From the NCBI GenBank assembly GCA_964481235.1, contig CAYZYH010000007.1:1-54442 (forward strand): a DNA stretch of 54,442 nt. Reading direction: 5' to 3'. The notes under the pieces are model-generated. The model saw only the letters and a list, made by a program, of their open reading frames with translations, was not told the origin of the DNA and did not search any database. Shown here one piece after another: positions 20,825 through 29,823 of this stretch (position 1 is its first letter; each line of letters opens with the position of its first letter). Position numbers and translations under genes: made by a program. This DNA comes from JAUPVL01 sp964481235. Lineage in GTDB: Bacteria; Patescibacteriota; Saccharimonadia; CAILAD01; BJGX01.

Positions 20825-22981
20825 ATGACAAAAGTATTAGAAGGTTTAAACGAACAGCAAACAGAAGCTGTTATTACTACAGAGGGGCCAGTACTAATGC
20901 TGGCCGGCGCTGGTAGTGGTAAAACCAAGGCTCTTACCCACCGCTTAGCCTACCTAGTACAAAATAAGAAGATTGACCCAGCTAATATTTTAGCTGTAAC
21001 TTTTACCAATAAAGCCGCTGGCGAAATGCGCCGTAGAGTTGCACGACTTCTACAGTTTGACGAAGATAATACTCAGTACATGCCTTTCTTAGGCACTTTT
21101 CATTCCATATCTAACAGAATACTACGCCGTGAGGCGAGCGAGATTGGCTACAGTAGTAGTTTTCTAATTTACGACTCCGCTGATAGCCACTCTCTTATAA
21201 AAAAGATTATCAAAGAGATGAAATTAGACGAAAAACAAATTACCCCTAATGGTGTGGCAAATGTAATATCTAGCGCCAAAAACGAACTTATTGGTCCAGA
21301 CGAATACAAGAGATTAGCTGTCGGCCGTTTACAAGAAGTTGCCGCAGAAATATATCCACGTTATCAACTTGCTCTGCAAAAAGCTGAGGCGATGGATTTT
21401 GACGATCTAATTATGAAGCTTGTAATACTACTTCAAGAAGATTCATCATTGAGTGAAAAATACCAGAAACAATTTAAATATATATTAGTAGATGAGTATC
21501 AAGACACCAACCATGCTCAATACAAACTTATTAAAATGCTTGGTGAAAAGCACCAAAATGTTTGTGTAGTTGGTGATGATTGGCAGAGTATATACTCTTG
21601 GCGTGGTGCTAATTACGAAAACATCTTAAATTTTGAAAAAGACTATCCCAAAGCCAAAATAATTAAATTAGAGCGTAACTATAGAAGCACACAAACTATT
21701 CTCGACGCAGCTGGGGCGGTTATAAGTAAAAACTTGGCGCGCTCAGAAAAGAAATTATGGACCGACGCTAGTAGCGGTGAAAAAATTAAGTTGGTAGCAG
21801 TGAGAGATGAGTTAGAAGAGGGAAGATACATTATTCAAACCATTCAAGAGATGATAAAGCAAGATTCGCATCTTAGTCTTCACGACTTTGCAGTTTTGTA
21901 TCGCACCAATGCCCAGTCCCGAAGCCTAGAAGAGTCATTTTTAAGGTATGGCGTTGGCTACCAAATAATTGGTGGAGTAAGGTTTTACGAGAGAAAAGAA
22001 ATAAAAGATACTTTGTCGTATTTGAGATTTATTTTTCAACCAAATGATCAAGTATCTTTGGCAAGAATAATCAATTTGCCCCCACGCGGTCTGGGTCAGA
22101 AAAGTTTGCAAACTTTTTTTAACTACGTTGCTAAGTACGAGATACCACTATTTGATGCTATGTCTCAGGCAAGTGTTATTGAGGGCTTAAGTAGTAAGGC
22201 GGCAACTAGTCTGAGTAATTTTGCGTCTGTAATAACCAGTTTACAGCAAGAATCGTCTAACCTAGTAGTGAGTGATTTTATAGAATCAGTGATTAAACGC
22301 ACAGGTTATTTAGACTATCTAGACGACGGAAGTATTAGTGCTAGCGAGAGAGTAGAAAACGTTAGAGAATTACTTAGTGTAGCAAAGGCTTATAATAATT
22401 TAAGTCTTGAGGAATTTTTAACCGAAATTAGTTTAATTTCAGATTTAGATAACTTACGTGACAACGAAGGAGCCGTTACTTTAATGACTCTGCACTCAGC
22501 AAAAGGTTTAGAGTTTAACACGGTTTTTATGGTTGGTTTAGAAGATGGTATTTTCCCACACAGCAGAACGTTTTTTGAGCCAAGTCAGCTAGAAGAAGAG
22601 AGGAGACTTTGCTATGTTGGTATGACTCGTGCCAAGCAACAGCTATATATGACTACCGCCAATGCTCGACTCATATATGGTACAACCCAACACAGCACCC
22701 CATCTAGATTCTTATCTGAAATACCAGCAGATCTTGTAGAACATGTTGGTAGTGTAAGTAATAATTATAAATCAGATAACAACTTGGTGAGTAGTGCAGA
22801 AATTTTTAACGATGAACCATTTGTTGAAATACCCCAACTAAACCCTGGAGATAAAGTTTATCACCCTAGTTTTGGACGAGGCGAGGTATTGTCTATAAAC
22901 GATCTAGAGGCGGTAATAAAGTTTGGTAAAGTGGGTCAAAAAACCTTAAATCTAAACTTTGCAAATATTAAAAAAGTGTAA
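20825..22981 (+). CDS. pcrA: UvrD/PcrA-type superfamily 1 DNA helicase
   Basis: A 718-aa ATP-dependent 3'-5' helicase for repair and replication restart. SF1A motifs in order: Q-motif LNEQQTEAV, Walker A AGAGSGKTKAL, TFTNKAAGEM (Ia), DEYQDTN (II), GDDWQSIYSWRGA (III), LERNYRS (IV), TLHSAKGLEF (V) and VGMTRAKQQL (VI). The C-terminal tail has a Tudor-like PcrA segment (GDKVYHPSFGRGEVLSI) that in other bacteria contacts RNA polymerase. Full length. The choice between PcrA and UvrD naming is conventional. Confidence 0.95.
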   Translation: MTKVLEGLNEQQTEAVITTEGPVLMLAGAGSGKTKALTHRLAYLVQNKKIDPANILAVTFTNKAAGEMRRRVARLLQFDEDNTQYMPFLGTFHSISNRILRREASEIGYSSSFLIYDSADSHSLIKKIIKEMKLDEKQITPNGVANVISSAKNELIGPDEYKRLAVGRLQEVAAEIYPRYQLALQKAEAMDFDDLIMKLVILLQEDSSLSEKYQKQFKYILVDEYQDTNHAQYKLIKMLGEKHQNVCVVGDDWQSIYSWRGANYENILNFEKDYPKAKIIKLERNYRSTQTILDAAGAVISKNLARSEKKLWTDASSGEKIKLVAVRDELEEGRYIIQTIQEMIKQDSHLSLHDFAVLYRTNAQSRSLEESFLRYGVGYQIIGGVRFYERKEIKDTLSYLRFIFQPNDQVSLARIINLPPRGLGQKSLQTFFNYVAKYEIPLFDAMSQASVIEGLSSKAATSLSNFASVITSLQQESSNLVVSDFIESVIKRTGYLDYLDDGSISASERVENVRELLSVAKAYNNLSLEEFLTEISLISDLDNLRDNEGAVTLMTLHSAKGLEFNTVFMVGLEDGIFPHSRTFFEPSQLEEERRLCYVGMTRAKQQLYMTTANARLIYGTTQHSTPSRFLSEIPADLVEHVGSVSNNYKSDNNLVSSAEIFNDEPFVEIPQLNPGDKVYHPSFGRGEVLSINDLEAVIKFGKVGQKTLNLNFANIKKV

Positions 22982-23052
22982 AATAAAAAACTCACAATTA
23001 AATGAAGACCTTAACTTAATAATATGAACACTTTTTGTGCTCAAACCAAGTA

Positions 23053-23082
23053 TTGACAGGCTAAAGCATAAGAAGGTACAAT
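23053..23082 (+). promoter_or_regulatory. Promoter of the Rpf-like gene
   Basis: Consensus TTGACA (23053-23058), an 18-bp spacer and TACAAT (23077-23082). The predicted leader of about 48 nt is A-rich and shows no ribosome site or stable hairpin. Confidence 0.75.
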
Positions 23083-23136
23083 ATCAAGCAGGTAAAAATT
23101 AAAACAAAAAACGTCTTTTAGTTATTAATTTAAATT

Positions 23137-24345
23137 GTGAGGCGAATTATTTTACCAAAGTTGCGTGTTAGTGATATTCAAGCTACACATAGAAAGACAG
23201 TAGCAAAACCAAATAATACCAAACCAAAGCCATACACATTCAAGCGAGGCCTGATTGTTGCAGGGCTTGTTTTTATGTTTATTCTTACCACAATCGCTTG
23301 GTCTCACGATCAATTTACAGCTAACACAACTGCCCTAGCTAGTGATCAGAACTTGGTTTCGGTGTATTACGACGGTCAAAACAAAACAGTTGCTACTGGA
23401 GCTGCCACTGTAGGTGAGGCTCTAGATAAAATGGGTATTACTATACAAAAAGGTGATGTTGTAGAGCCGTCGCTTAGTGAGCCAATAACCATGGGTGTAA
23501 CCAACGTAAATATATATCGTGCTTTTACTTATGAAATTATTGATGGTGACAAATCAATCTCTATTACCTCTGGTTATCGTACACCCAAAAAAGTAATTGA
23601 ACAGGCAGGTATCAAGCTCTACCCCGAAGACATTGTAGAGACTGAGAGGGTTGATGAGTTTGTGCAGAGCCAATCAGTAGGTCAACAACTTGTTATAAAA
23701 AGAGCTATTCCAGTAACAGTAGTACTTTCTGGACAAACTTTTGAGTTTCGTACTCACGCCAAAACAGTCTCAGAACTTGTCTATGAAAAAAGGCTTAATG
23801 TGAATGCTAGCGATGGAATCAATGTACCTTTCGACAGCCAGATATATTCAGGTATGACGATTGTTGTGAGCCATATTTCTCAAAGACTCATTACACAAGA
23901 AACTGAAATCGCACCAACTACAGTTACACAGACAGACGAAACTAAACCCACTGGCTATAATCAAGTGCAAAACCCCGGATCACCAGGTAAAAAAATAACA
24001 AGTTTTCTAGTTACTGAAAAAGACGGCGTAGAACAAAATAGAACATTATTTGAAGAAAAAGTTACTATTGAGCCAGTAGCCAAAGTAGTGGTGGTAGGTC
24101 CGGCTACTCTAAATACTGATGGTTGGGCAAAGTTACGCGCTTGCGAGTCTGGTGGTAATTATGCCAATAAGCGTAATCCAAAGTATCGTGGTGCATATCA
24201 GTTCGATTTTGCCACCTGGAACAACTACGGTGGTTACTACGACCCTGCCGATGCTCCACCGGCCGTTCAAGACGCCAAAGCTTTAGACACCTATAAAAGA
24301 CGTGGCGCTAGCCCTTGGCCGCTCTGTGGAAGATTTCTTAAATAG
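23137..24345 (+). CDS. Rpf-like cell-wall hydrolase with DUF348 repeats and G5 domain
   Basis: A 402-aa exported protein starting at GTG. Residues 39-56 form a membrane anchor or uncleaved signal. Three DUF348-like repeats cover about 75-247, a G5 domain about 250-322, and the C-terminal 328-402 is a transglycosylase-like resuscitation-promoting-factor domain. That domain has the catalytic Glu337 in CESGGNY and a GAYQFDFATWNNYGG segment. This is the architecture of actinobacterial RpfB, here in a probable patescibacterium. The enzyme should cleave glycan strands of the cell's own or a host's peptidoglycan. Promoter is consensus; ksgA follows. Confidence 0.92.
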   Translation: MRRIILPKLRVSDIQATHRKTVAKPNNTKPKPYTFKRGLIVAGLVFMFILTTIAWSHDQFTANTTALASDQNLVSVYYDGQNKTVATGAATVGEALDKMGITIQKGDVVEPSLSEPITMGVTNVNIYRAFTYEIIDGDKSISITSGYRTPKKVIEQAGIKLYPEDIVETERVDEFVQSQSVGQQLVIKRAIPVTVVLSGQTFEFRTHAKTVSELVYEKRLNVNASDGINVPFDSQIYSGMTIVVSHISQRLITQETEIAPTTVTQTDETKPTGYNQVQNPGSPGKKITSFLVTEKDGVEQNRTLFEEKVTIEPVAKVVVVGPATLNTDGWAKLRACESGGNYANKRNPKYRGAYQFDFATWNNYGGYYDPADAPPAVQDAKALDTYKRRGASPWPLCGRFLK

Positions 24346-24359
24346 TGTAGCTAATATCT

Positions 24360-24378
24360 TTGTATATTAAATATACAA
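24360..24378. repeat. AT-rich palindrome between rpf-like gene and ksgA
   Basis: TTGTATAT and ATATACAA face each other around a TAA centre. It could be a regulator-binding site or a weak hairpin. Only one copy was noticed. Confidence 0.3.
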
Positions 24379-24418
24379 CTGCTTGCAAGTTTATCTCTAT
24401 TACTTAATACTTGAAGAT

Positions 24419-25201
24419 ATGCCTAAAACTAAAAAATCACTTGGTCAGCATTGGTTGTTTGACCAACCCATACTCCACACCATTATTGATGTTGCTAAAT
24501 TAAAAAGTGAAGATACGGTCTTAGAAATTGGTCCCGGTAGAGGGCCTCTCACTGAGCTGTTAGCAAATCAGTGTAAAAAAGTTGTCGCCATCGAAAAAGA
24601 TAGTGAGCTAGTACCTGGCCTAAGAGCACAGTTTGCACTTAGAAATAATGTCGAAATTATTGAAGAAGACATTCTGAAGTTTAATCTAGATTCATTACCT
24701 TCTAAGTATGTAGTTGTAGCAAATATACCTTATTACCTTACTTCTACACTACTAAGAAACCTACTCACCAGTAATAATCCTCCCAAAAATATTATCCTAT
24801 TAATACAAAAAGAAGTGGCCGAAAGTATTGTAGCCCTACCCGGTAGAATGTCGACATTAGCTATAAGTATACAGCTACTCGCTAAGCCGCAACTAGTTAC
24901 AATAGTTGCTAAAGACAAGTTTCATCCTCCGCCAAAAGTTGATTCAGCAATTATAAGAATTACTCCATTAGGCAATCCAGTAATAGACGTAAACCCAGAC
25001 GTATTTATGCGCCTAGTAAAGGCTGGATTCTCCCAAAAACGCAAAACACTTAGAAATAGTTTAGCCGGTAGTTTACATATCAAAGGTAGTGTCGCTGAAA
25101 AGTTACTTATTGATGCTAAAATATCACCAAGTACACGTGCACAAGAGCTAAGTTTTGTCCAGTGGAAGGATCTTTATGACACTGCCTTAAGCATACTCTA
25201 G
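24419..25201 (+). CDS. ksgA: 16S rRNA dimethyladenosine transferase KsgA/RsmA
   Basis: A 260-aa methyltransferase that dimethylates two adjacent adenines in the 3' hairpin of 16S rRNA. N-terminus KKSLGQHWLFD is the family hallmark. SAM motif VLEIGPGRGPLTELL, the catalytic VVANIPYYLTS (NxPY) and the C-terminal FHPPPKVDSAIIRI are intact. The ATG at 24419 is chosen over an upstream TTG because family proteins start at this point. Transcribed with the Rpf-like gene or from a weak local signal. Confidence 0.95.
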   Translation: MPKTKKSLGQHWLFDQPILHTIIDVAKLKSEDTVLEIGPGRGPLTELLANQCKKVVAIEKDSELVPGLRAQFALRNNVEIIEEDILKFNLDSLPSKYVVVANIPYYLTSTLLRNLLTSNNPPKNIILLIQKEVAESIVALPGRMSTLAISIQLLAKPQLVTIVAKDKFHPPPKVDSAIIRITPLGNPVIDVNPDVFMRLVKAGFSQKRKTLRNSLAGSLHIKGSVAEKLLIDAKISPSTRAQELSFVQWKDLYDTALSIL

Positions 25202-25217
25202 CTCTAAGCAGTTATGC

Positions 25218-25223
25218 TAAAAT
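25218..25223 (+). promoter_or_regulatory. -10 box of the transglutaminase-like gene
   Basis: TAAAAT, preceded by TATGC, ends 6 nt before the ATG at 25230; predicted leaderless. Confidence 0.45.
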
Positions 25224-25229
25224 AAAACA

Positions 25230-27191
25230 ATGAGTTTAAGTAGAATAGTTAAGCGACGAATGCGTGGTGGGGTTTCAATATTATTGGGTATAAGTTTGCT
25301 ATTTGTAATGCTACCATTTCATACTTTCGCTTCCGAAGAATTTAACTATAAGGTATCGGCAGTTTATAGAGTACAATCAGACACTACTACTAGAGTGGAG
25401 GAAACATATAGCGTTTCAAACAATGTCGACAATAAGTATCTTGATGGTATACAGTTATCAACTCCAATAGACGATGCTAAAAATATAGCCGTAGAGTATT
25501 CGGATGGTACTAGCATACCTTTTACAACTGAGCTAAAAAAATCTGAAAACCAAGGCTATAGCTATAACTATCTACAAATAAATATAAAATTTTCTAGACC
25601 AAATACCGGCAAAGGTCTCAATTGGCAATTTATAGTTAGTTATAACACCAATAAACTGGTAGAAACTAAAGGTAGTGCCCATACGGTTAGTATTCCGGCA
25701 GTACCCCAAGAAGGTAATAGTGAATATTCTGTAATGCTTTACGTACCAGAAAGCTTTGGAACTCTCCACACCACTGGTGTAAAACCTACAAGCTTAGGTG
25801 TAAAGAGAGGGGAGGCAGTATATAGTTTTGGTAATAAATCACTACTAAAGAAATCAGCCCTAATGGTTTTTGGAGACAGCACAATATATGAGGTCAATTT
25901 TAATTTTCCACTTCAAAATGATTCTAGCTTTAGTTCTACCTATACTGTTACTTTACCGCCCAACACTTCTGGTCAACAAATTGTTGTTCAAAAACTAGAT
26001 CCACAACCAAAATCTACTAGGTTAGATGGAGATGGTAATATATTGGCTGATTATGATGTGCCTGCACATACAAAAATAAATGTTAGTACAAATATTATTG
26101 GGTTAGTAAGCTATATCGACTACAACCTTGCTGCTAGCGGTACAAAGTCAGATATTCCCAAAAACTTGGTAAGTGCATACACTAGCCCACAACCATATTG
26201 GCCTGCCGATAACCCAACGATAGTTGCCAAAGCCAACGAACTAACAAAAGATAAGAAAACTGTTGCCGAACAAGTACGAGCTATAAATGACTATGTGGTA
26301 AGCAACCTTAGTTATAATAATGAAAAAATAAAATATAACATTCGACAAGGCGGCCTAAAAGCTCTTCAAAACCCTACCAATGTAGTTTGTCTAGAATATT
26401 CTGACTCTACTATTAGTCTATTGCGGGCAGCCGGCATACCTGCTCGTATGCCTATTGGCTATGGCTATTCCGGAAGCCTTAAGCAGTCAAATTCTGTCAG
26501 CGACTCTCTGCACTCATGGGTGCAAGCCTATGTTCCTAATATTGGCTGGATGAATCTAGACCCAACTTGGAATGAAAAATTTGAAAACTTTGGGTCCAGT
26601 GACTTAGACCATTTGGCTTTTGCAATTTGGGGTATTAAAGACAATTCGCCGGCACCAGTAATGCAGAATGGTAACGACACCAATTACCAGTACGAAAACA
26701 CCACTATAACCTACAAGAGTACACCACCGGTTTTTCAAACTAATAGCAAGATGTCTGCACAAAAGTGGTTGGTACTACCCTTTATTGCTTTAGCAAGATT
26801 TCAAGTGCAGTCGCCTAGCGATACTGCCGGAGATAATTACGAGATAAACACTCGTCAAGGTACAAAGCTAGATAATATTGTTTTGGGATCGCTAGCACCT
26901 TCTCAAAAAACTACTAAGTGGTTACTAGTGTTTGGTAGCTATGCTTGGGGAAGTTTAAGTGCAGATTTTACTCAGAGCGGTAATGCCTCGGTAATTTTGG
27001 CTAGTACAAAAATATCACCCCAGAGTTGGCCCATGTGGGCGGTGCTTTTACTTGTCACTAGTATAATACTTATAAAGTTGATACAATCGCATGTACAAAA
27101 AAGAAATAAGTTAAACCGTATTAACTCTAAGCCCATACCGACAATAGATTCGGTTAATTCAAAAAAAAGTAATAAAAATGTCAAAGAATAA
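25230..27191 (+). CDS. Exported transglutaminase-like protein
   Basis: A 653-aa envelope protein. A signal peptide covers about residues 1-35 (LLGISLLFVMLPFHTFA). A long beta-rich ectodomain leads to a transglutaminase/protease-like core with the triad visible: Cys in NVVCLEYSDST, His in SLHSWVQAYVP, Asp in WMNLDPTW. A second beta region and a C-terminal membrane helix (WAVLLLVTSIILIKLI) end with a basic cytoplasmic tail. It could crosslink or cleave surface proteins, or act as an amidase. It overlaps metG by 14 bp. Confidence 0.9.
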   Translation: MSLSRIVKRRMRGGVSILLGISLLFVMLPFHTFASEEFNYKVSAVYRVQSDTTTRVEETYSVSNNVDNKYLDGIQLSTPIDDAKNIAVEYSDGTSIPFTTELKKSENQGYSYNYLQINIKFSRPNTGKGLNWQFIVSYNTNKLVETKGSAHTVSIPAVPQEGNSEYSVMLYVPESFGTLHTTGVKPTSLGVKRGEAVYSFGNKSLLKKSALMVFGDSTIYEVNFNFPLQNDSSFSSTYTVTLPPNTSGQQIVVQKLDPQPKSTRLDGDGNILADYDVPAHTKINVSTNIIGLVSYIDYNLAASGTKSDIPKNLVSAYTSPQPYWPADNPTIVAKANELTKDKKTVAEQVRAINDYVVSNLSYNNEKIKYNIRQGGLKALQNPTNVVCLEYSDSTISLLRAAGIPARMPIGYGYSGSLKQSNSVSDSLHSWVQAYVPNIGWMNLDPTWNEKFENFGSSDLDHLAFAIWGIKDNSPAPVMQNGNDTNYQYENTTITYKSTPPVFQTNSKMSAQKWLVLPFIALARFQVQSPSDTAGDNYEINTRQGTKLDNIVLGSLAPSQKTTKWLLVFGSYAWGSLSADFTQSGNASVILASTKISPQSWPMWAVLLLVTSIILIKLIQSHVQKRNKLNRINSKPIPTIDSVNSKKSNKNVKE

Positions 27192-28608
27192 ATTCTATGT
27201 AACTACTTCTATAGCTTATGCAAACGCAAAGCCACACATTGGCTATGCTATGGAGTTAATACAAGCCGATGTGTTAGCTCGTTATTCGAGAGAACAAGAT
27301 AAAGAAACCTTTTTCTTGACAGGAACAGATGAGCACGGTCAAAAACTTTTAGACGCTGCGAAGGCTGCCGATAAAGAACCTTTGATGTTTGTAAATGAGT
27401 TGTCTGAAAATTTTGTTAATCTCGCTAAGAGACTAAATTTGTCAAATAACTACTTTATTCGAACTACCGATACTCGCCACAAGAAAGCTTCTCAAAAGAT
27501 GTGGCTGGCTTGCAAAAACGATATATACAAAGACACATATTCTGGTTTGTATTGTACCGGCTGCGAACAGTACTATACTGTCACAGAGGCTATAGACAGC
27601 AAATGTCCTATACACAAAACAGAACTAAAAAAATTAGATATGGAGAGTTATTTTTTTAAGCTAAGTAAATACCAAGATCAGATAATTGATCTTATAAAAA
27701 CAAATACTCTAAGAATAGTTCCTGAAAAACGCCGTAATGAGATGTTGCAGTTTGCCAAAAATGGACTTGAGGATGTTAGTATATCTAGGCCAATCAGTCA
27801 GTTAAGTTGGGGAGTAGAGGTACCGAACGACCAAGACCATGTGATGTATGTTTGGTTTGATGCCCTCACTAATTACATATCAGCGGTGGGCTACGACGAC
27901 AATAGTACTATGTACGACAAATTTTGGCCAGCCGATGTGCATATTATAGGTAAGGATATTGCGAGGTTTCATTGTTTACTATGGCCTGCAATGCTACTAA
28001 GTTCTGGTCAAAAAACTCCAAAAATGGTTTATGTACACCCATTTATAAATTCTGGTGGACATAAAATGAGTAAGAGTTTGGGTAACGTCATAGATCCAAT
28101 AGCCTATTTAGATGAATTTAATGTTGATGCTCTGCGATACTATTTACTTCGCTACATTCCTTTTGATAATGATGGCGACTTTACGCATGAAAGGTTCATA
28201 GAAGTTTATAACTCAGACTTAGCTAATAATTTAGGTAATCTTGTAGCTCGCACTGCCTCTATGATTGAAAAATATTGTGATGGTGAGTTTGACATTACTA
28301 ATACCAAACCAATTGCTGGCTTAGAAGAAGACATAGCTACATGTTCTTTTAATAAATATCTAGATAAAATATTTTCTCGGCTAGACACCCTTAACACTTC
28401 TATAGAGGAGAATAAACCATGGCAACTAGTAAAAAGCGACACTATCAAAACCAAAGAATACTTGAGCGGCTTGGTAAGTGAAATAGTCGCAATAGCAAAA
28501 GCACTTAAGCCCTTTTTACCAGACACAGCAGATAAAATAATTAATATATTCTTTGGTGGAAAAATAAATAATTCACCAAAAGTCTTATTTCCTAAGAAGG
28601 AGGAGTAG
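27178..28608 (+). CDS. metG: Methionyl-tRNA synthetase
   Basis: A 476-aa class I synthetase. The HIGH motif appears as HIGY in AYANAKPHIGYAMEL, and the KMSKS loop is in GGHKMSKSLGNVID. A zinc knuckle (CTGCEQYYT, then CPIH) gives one metal site. The C-terminal anticodon-binding helical domain is present; the extra dimerisation domain of longer homologues is absent. The start overlaps the transglutaminase-like gene. The PNPOx-like gene follows after 2 bp. Confidence 0.96.
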   Translation: MSKNKFYVTTSIAYANAKPHIGYAMELIQADVLARYSREQDKETFFLTGTDEHGQKLLDAAKAADKEPLMFVNELSENFVNLAKRLNLSNNYFIRTTDTRHKKASQKMWLACKNDIYKDTYSGLYCTGCEQYYTVTEAIDSKCPIHKTELKKLDMESYFFKLSKYQDQIIDLIKTNTLRIVPEKRRNEMLQFAKNGLEDVSISRPISQLSWGVEVPNDQDHVMYVWFDALTNYISAVGYDDNSTMYDKFWPADVHIIGKDIARFHCLLWPAMLLSSGQKTPKMVYVHPFINSGGHKMSKSLGNVIDPIAYLDEFNVDALRYYLLRYIPFDNDGDFTHERFIEVYNSDLANNLGNLVARTASMIEKYCDGEFDITNTKPIAGLEEDIATCSFNKYLDKIFSRLDTLNTSIEENKPWQLVKSDTIKTKEYLSGLVSEIVAIAKALKPFLPDTADKIINIFFGGKINNSPKVLFPKKEE

Positions 28609-28610
28609 TA

Positions 28611-29042
28611 ATGCAGAAAGATAAAATATTTGATTTGGTAAGATTTAATATTTATGCAGTGGTATCGACTATCAATAAAGCCTCTCAGCCAGAATCGGCA
28701 CTGGTTGGGATATCGCACAATAGCAAGCATGAGTTAATTTTTGCTACCAGCAGCAATACCCGTAAGGTTGAGAATATTCGTAACAACCCCAATGTTTCGT
28801 TAGTAATTGGAGGTAGTGACGGGTCGTTACAAAGCGTTCAAATAGAAGGAGTAGCAAGGGTCTTGAATCATAAAGATGCAAAGAACTATGCTGAAACACA
28901 TTATCAAAAGATTCCTAGTGCTAGAGAACACCAATTTACACCTGGAGAATGTTTTGTTGTAGTTACTCCGCTTTGGGCTCGGTATACTAGCTATCTTAGC
29001 CCTATACCCGAAGTATTTGTGGAGCATTTTAGTGCTGATTGA
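28611..29042 (+). CDS. Pyridoxamine 5'-phosphate oxidase-like flavin-binding protein
   Basis: A 143-aa split-barrel protein of the PNPOx-like superfamily: VRFNIYAVVSTINKASQPESALVG, FATSSNTRKVENIRNNPNVSLVIG and VQIEGVARVL are the typical strands around the FMN site. It lacks the C-terminal parts of true PdxH, so the cofactor (FMN or F420) and substrate are unknown. It sits in an operon metG - this gene - tatD with gaps or overlaps of a few bases. Confidence 0.85.
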   Translation: MQKDKIFDLVRFNIYAVVSTINKASQPESALVGISHNSKHELIFATSSNTRKVENIRNNPNVSLVIGGSDGSLQSVQIEGVARVLNHKDAKNYAETHYQKIPSAREHQFTPGECFVVVTPLWARYTSYLSPIPEVFVEHFSAD

Positions 29043-29823
29043 TAGCCACGCTCATATTCATTTTGATGACTATTCTAACGACTTAGAACAGATACTAATC
29101 AATGCCAAAAATAACTATATAAGTGCAATTATTACAGTTGGTACAGATCTTGAAGACTCAAAAAAAGCTACTAATTTTGTATTAAACCCAATGGTAACTA
29201 CTAAAGCAAATGGAATCGAGCTTTACTCTACTGTCGGTATTCACCCGCACGAGGCTAGTTTAGGCAAAAAAGCTTTTCTAGGTATTGATAGAATGGTAAA
29301 AGACGGTAAATATCAAAAAGTTATTGTAGCAGTAGGTGAGTGTGGTCTTGATTATTTTAAGAACCACTCTACCAAGCGTGAGCAGTACAATATGTTAGAG
29401 ATGCAACTAAAACTAGCCCAAGACTGTAGTTTACCCGTTGTGTTTCATGTAAGGGATGCTTGGGAAGATTTTTTTTCTATAATTAAAAACTATCCCAACA
29501 CAAAAGGTGTTATCCATAGTTTTACTGGGCACATTGACGAAGTTTATAAAGCTAACGAAATAGGCCTATTTTTTGGCTTAAACGGTATAATGACTTTTTC
29601 AAAAGATCAAGATCAGCTAGTAGCAGCAAAAACCATCTCGCAAAATAAAATACTTTTAGAGACAGATTGCCCATTTTTAAGCCCCATACCCTACAGAGGT
29701 AAACGTAATGAGCCTAGCTACTTAGAATCTACTGCGAAGTTTTTAGCCAAGCTAAGAGGTGAAGATTTTACAGCGTTCGTAGAGCAGACAACCAAAAATA
29801 CCAAGGAGCTTTTTGGTATATGA
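29032..29823 (+). CDS. tatD: TatD-family metal-dependent DNase
   Basis: A 263-aa TIM-barrel hydrolase. Metal ligands: DSHAHIHF at the N-terminus, GECGLDYF, VVFHVRDAW, VIHSFTG and LLETDCPFLSP, all in family order. TatD proteins act as 3'-5' DNases and D-aminoacyl-tRNA-type deacylases have been proposed. I chose the GTG at 29032, which puts the metal motif at residues 3-9 as in homologues; an in-frame TTG at 29017 would add five residues. Both overlap the upstream gene. The desulfurase gene overlaps the end by 4 bp. Confidence 0.93.
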   Translation: MLIDSHAHIHFDDYSNDLEQILINAKNNYISAIITVGTDLEDSKKATNFVLNPMVTTKANGIELYSTVGIHPHEASLGKKAFLGIDRMVKDGKYQKVIVAVGECGLDYFKNHSTKREQYNMLEMQLKLAQDCSLPVVFHVRDAWEDFFSIIKNYPNTKGVIHSFTGHIDEVYKANEIGLFFGLNGIMTFSKDQDQLVAAKTISQNKILLETDCPFLSPIPYRGKRNEPSYLESTAKFLAKLRGEDFTAFVEQTTKNTKELFGI

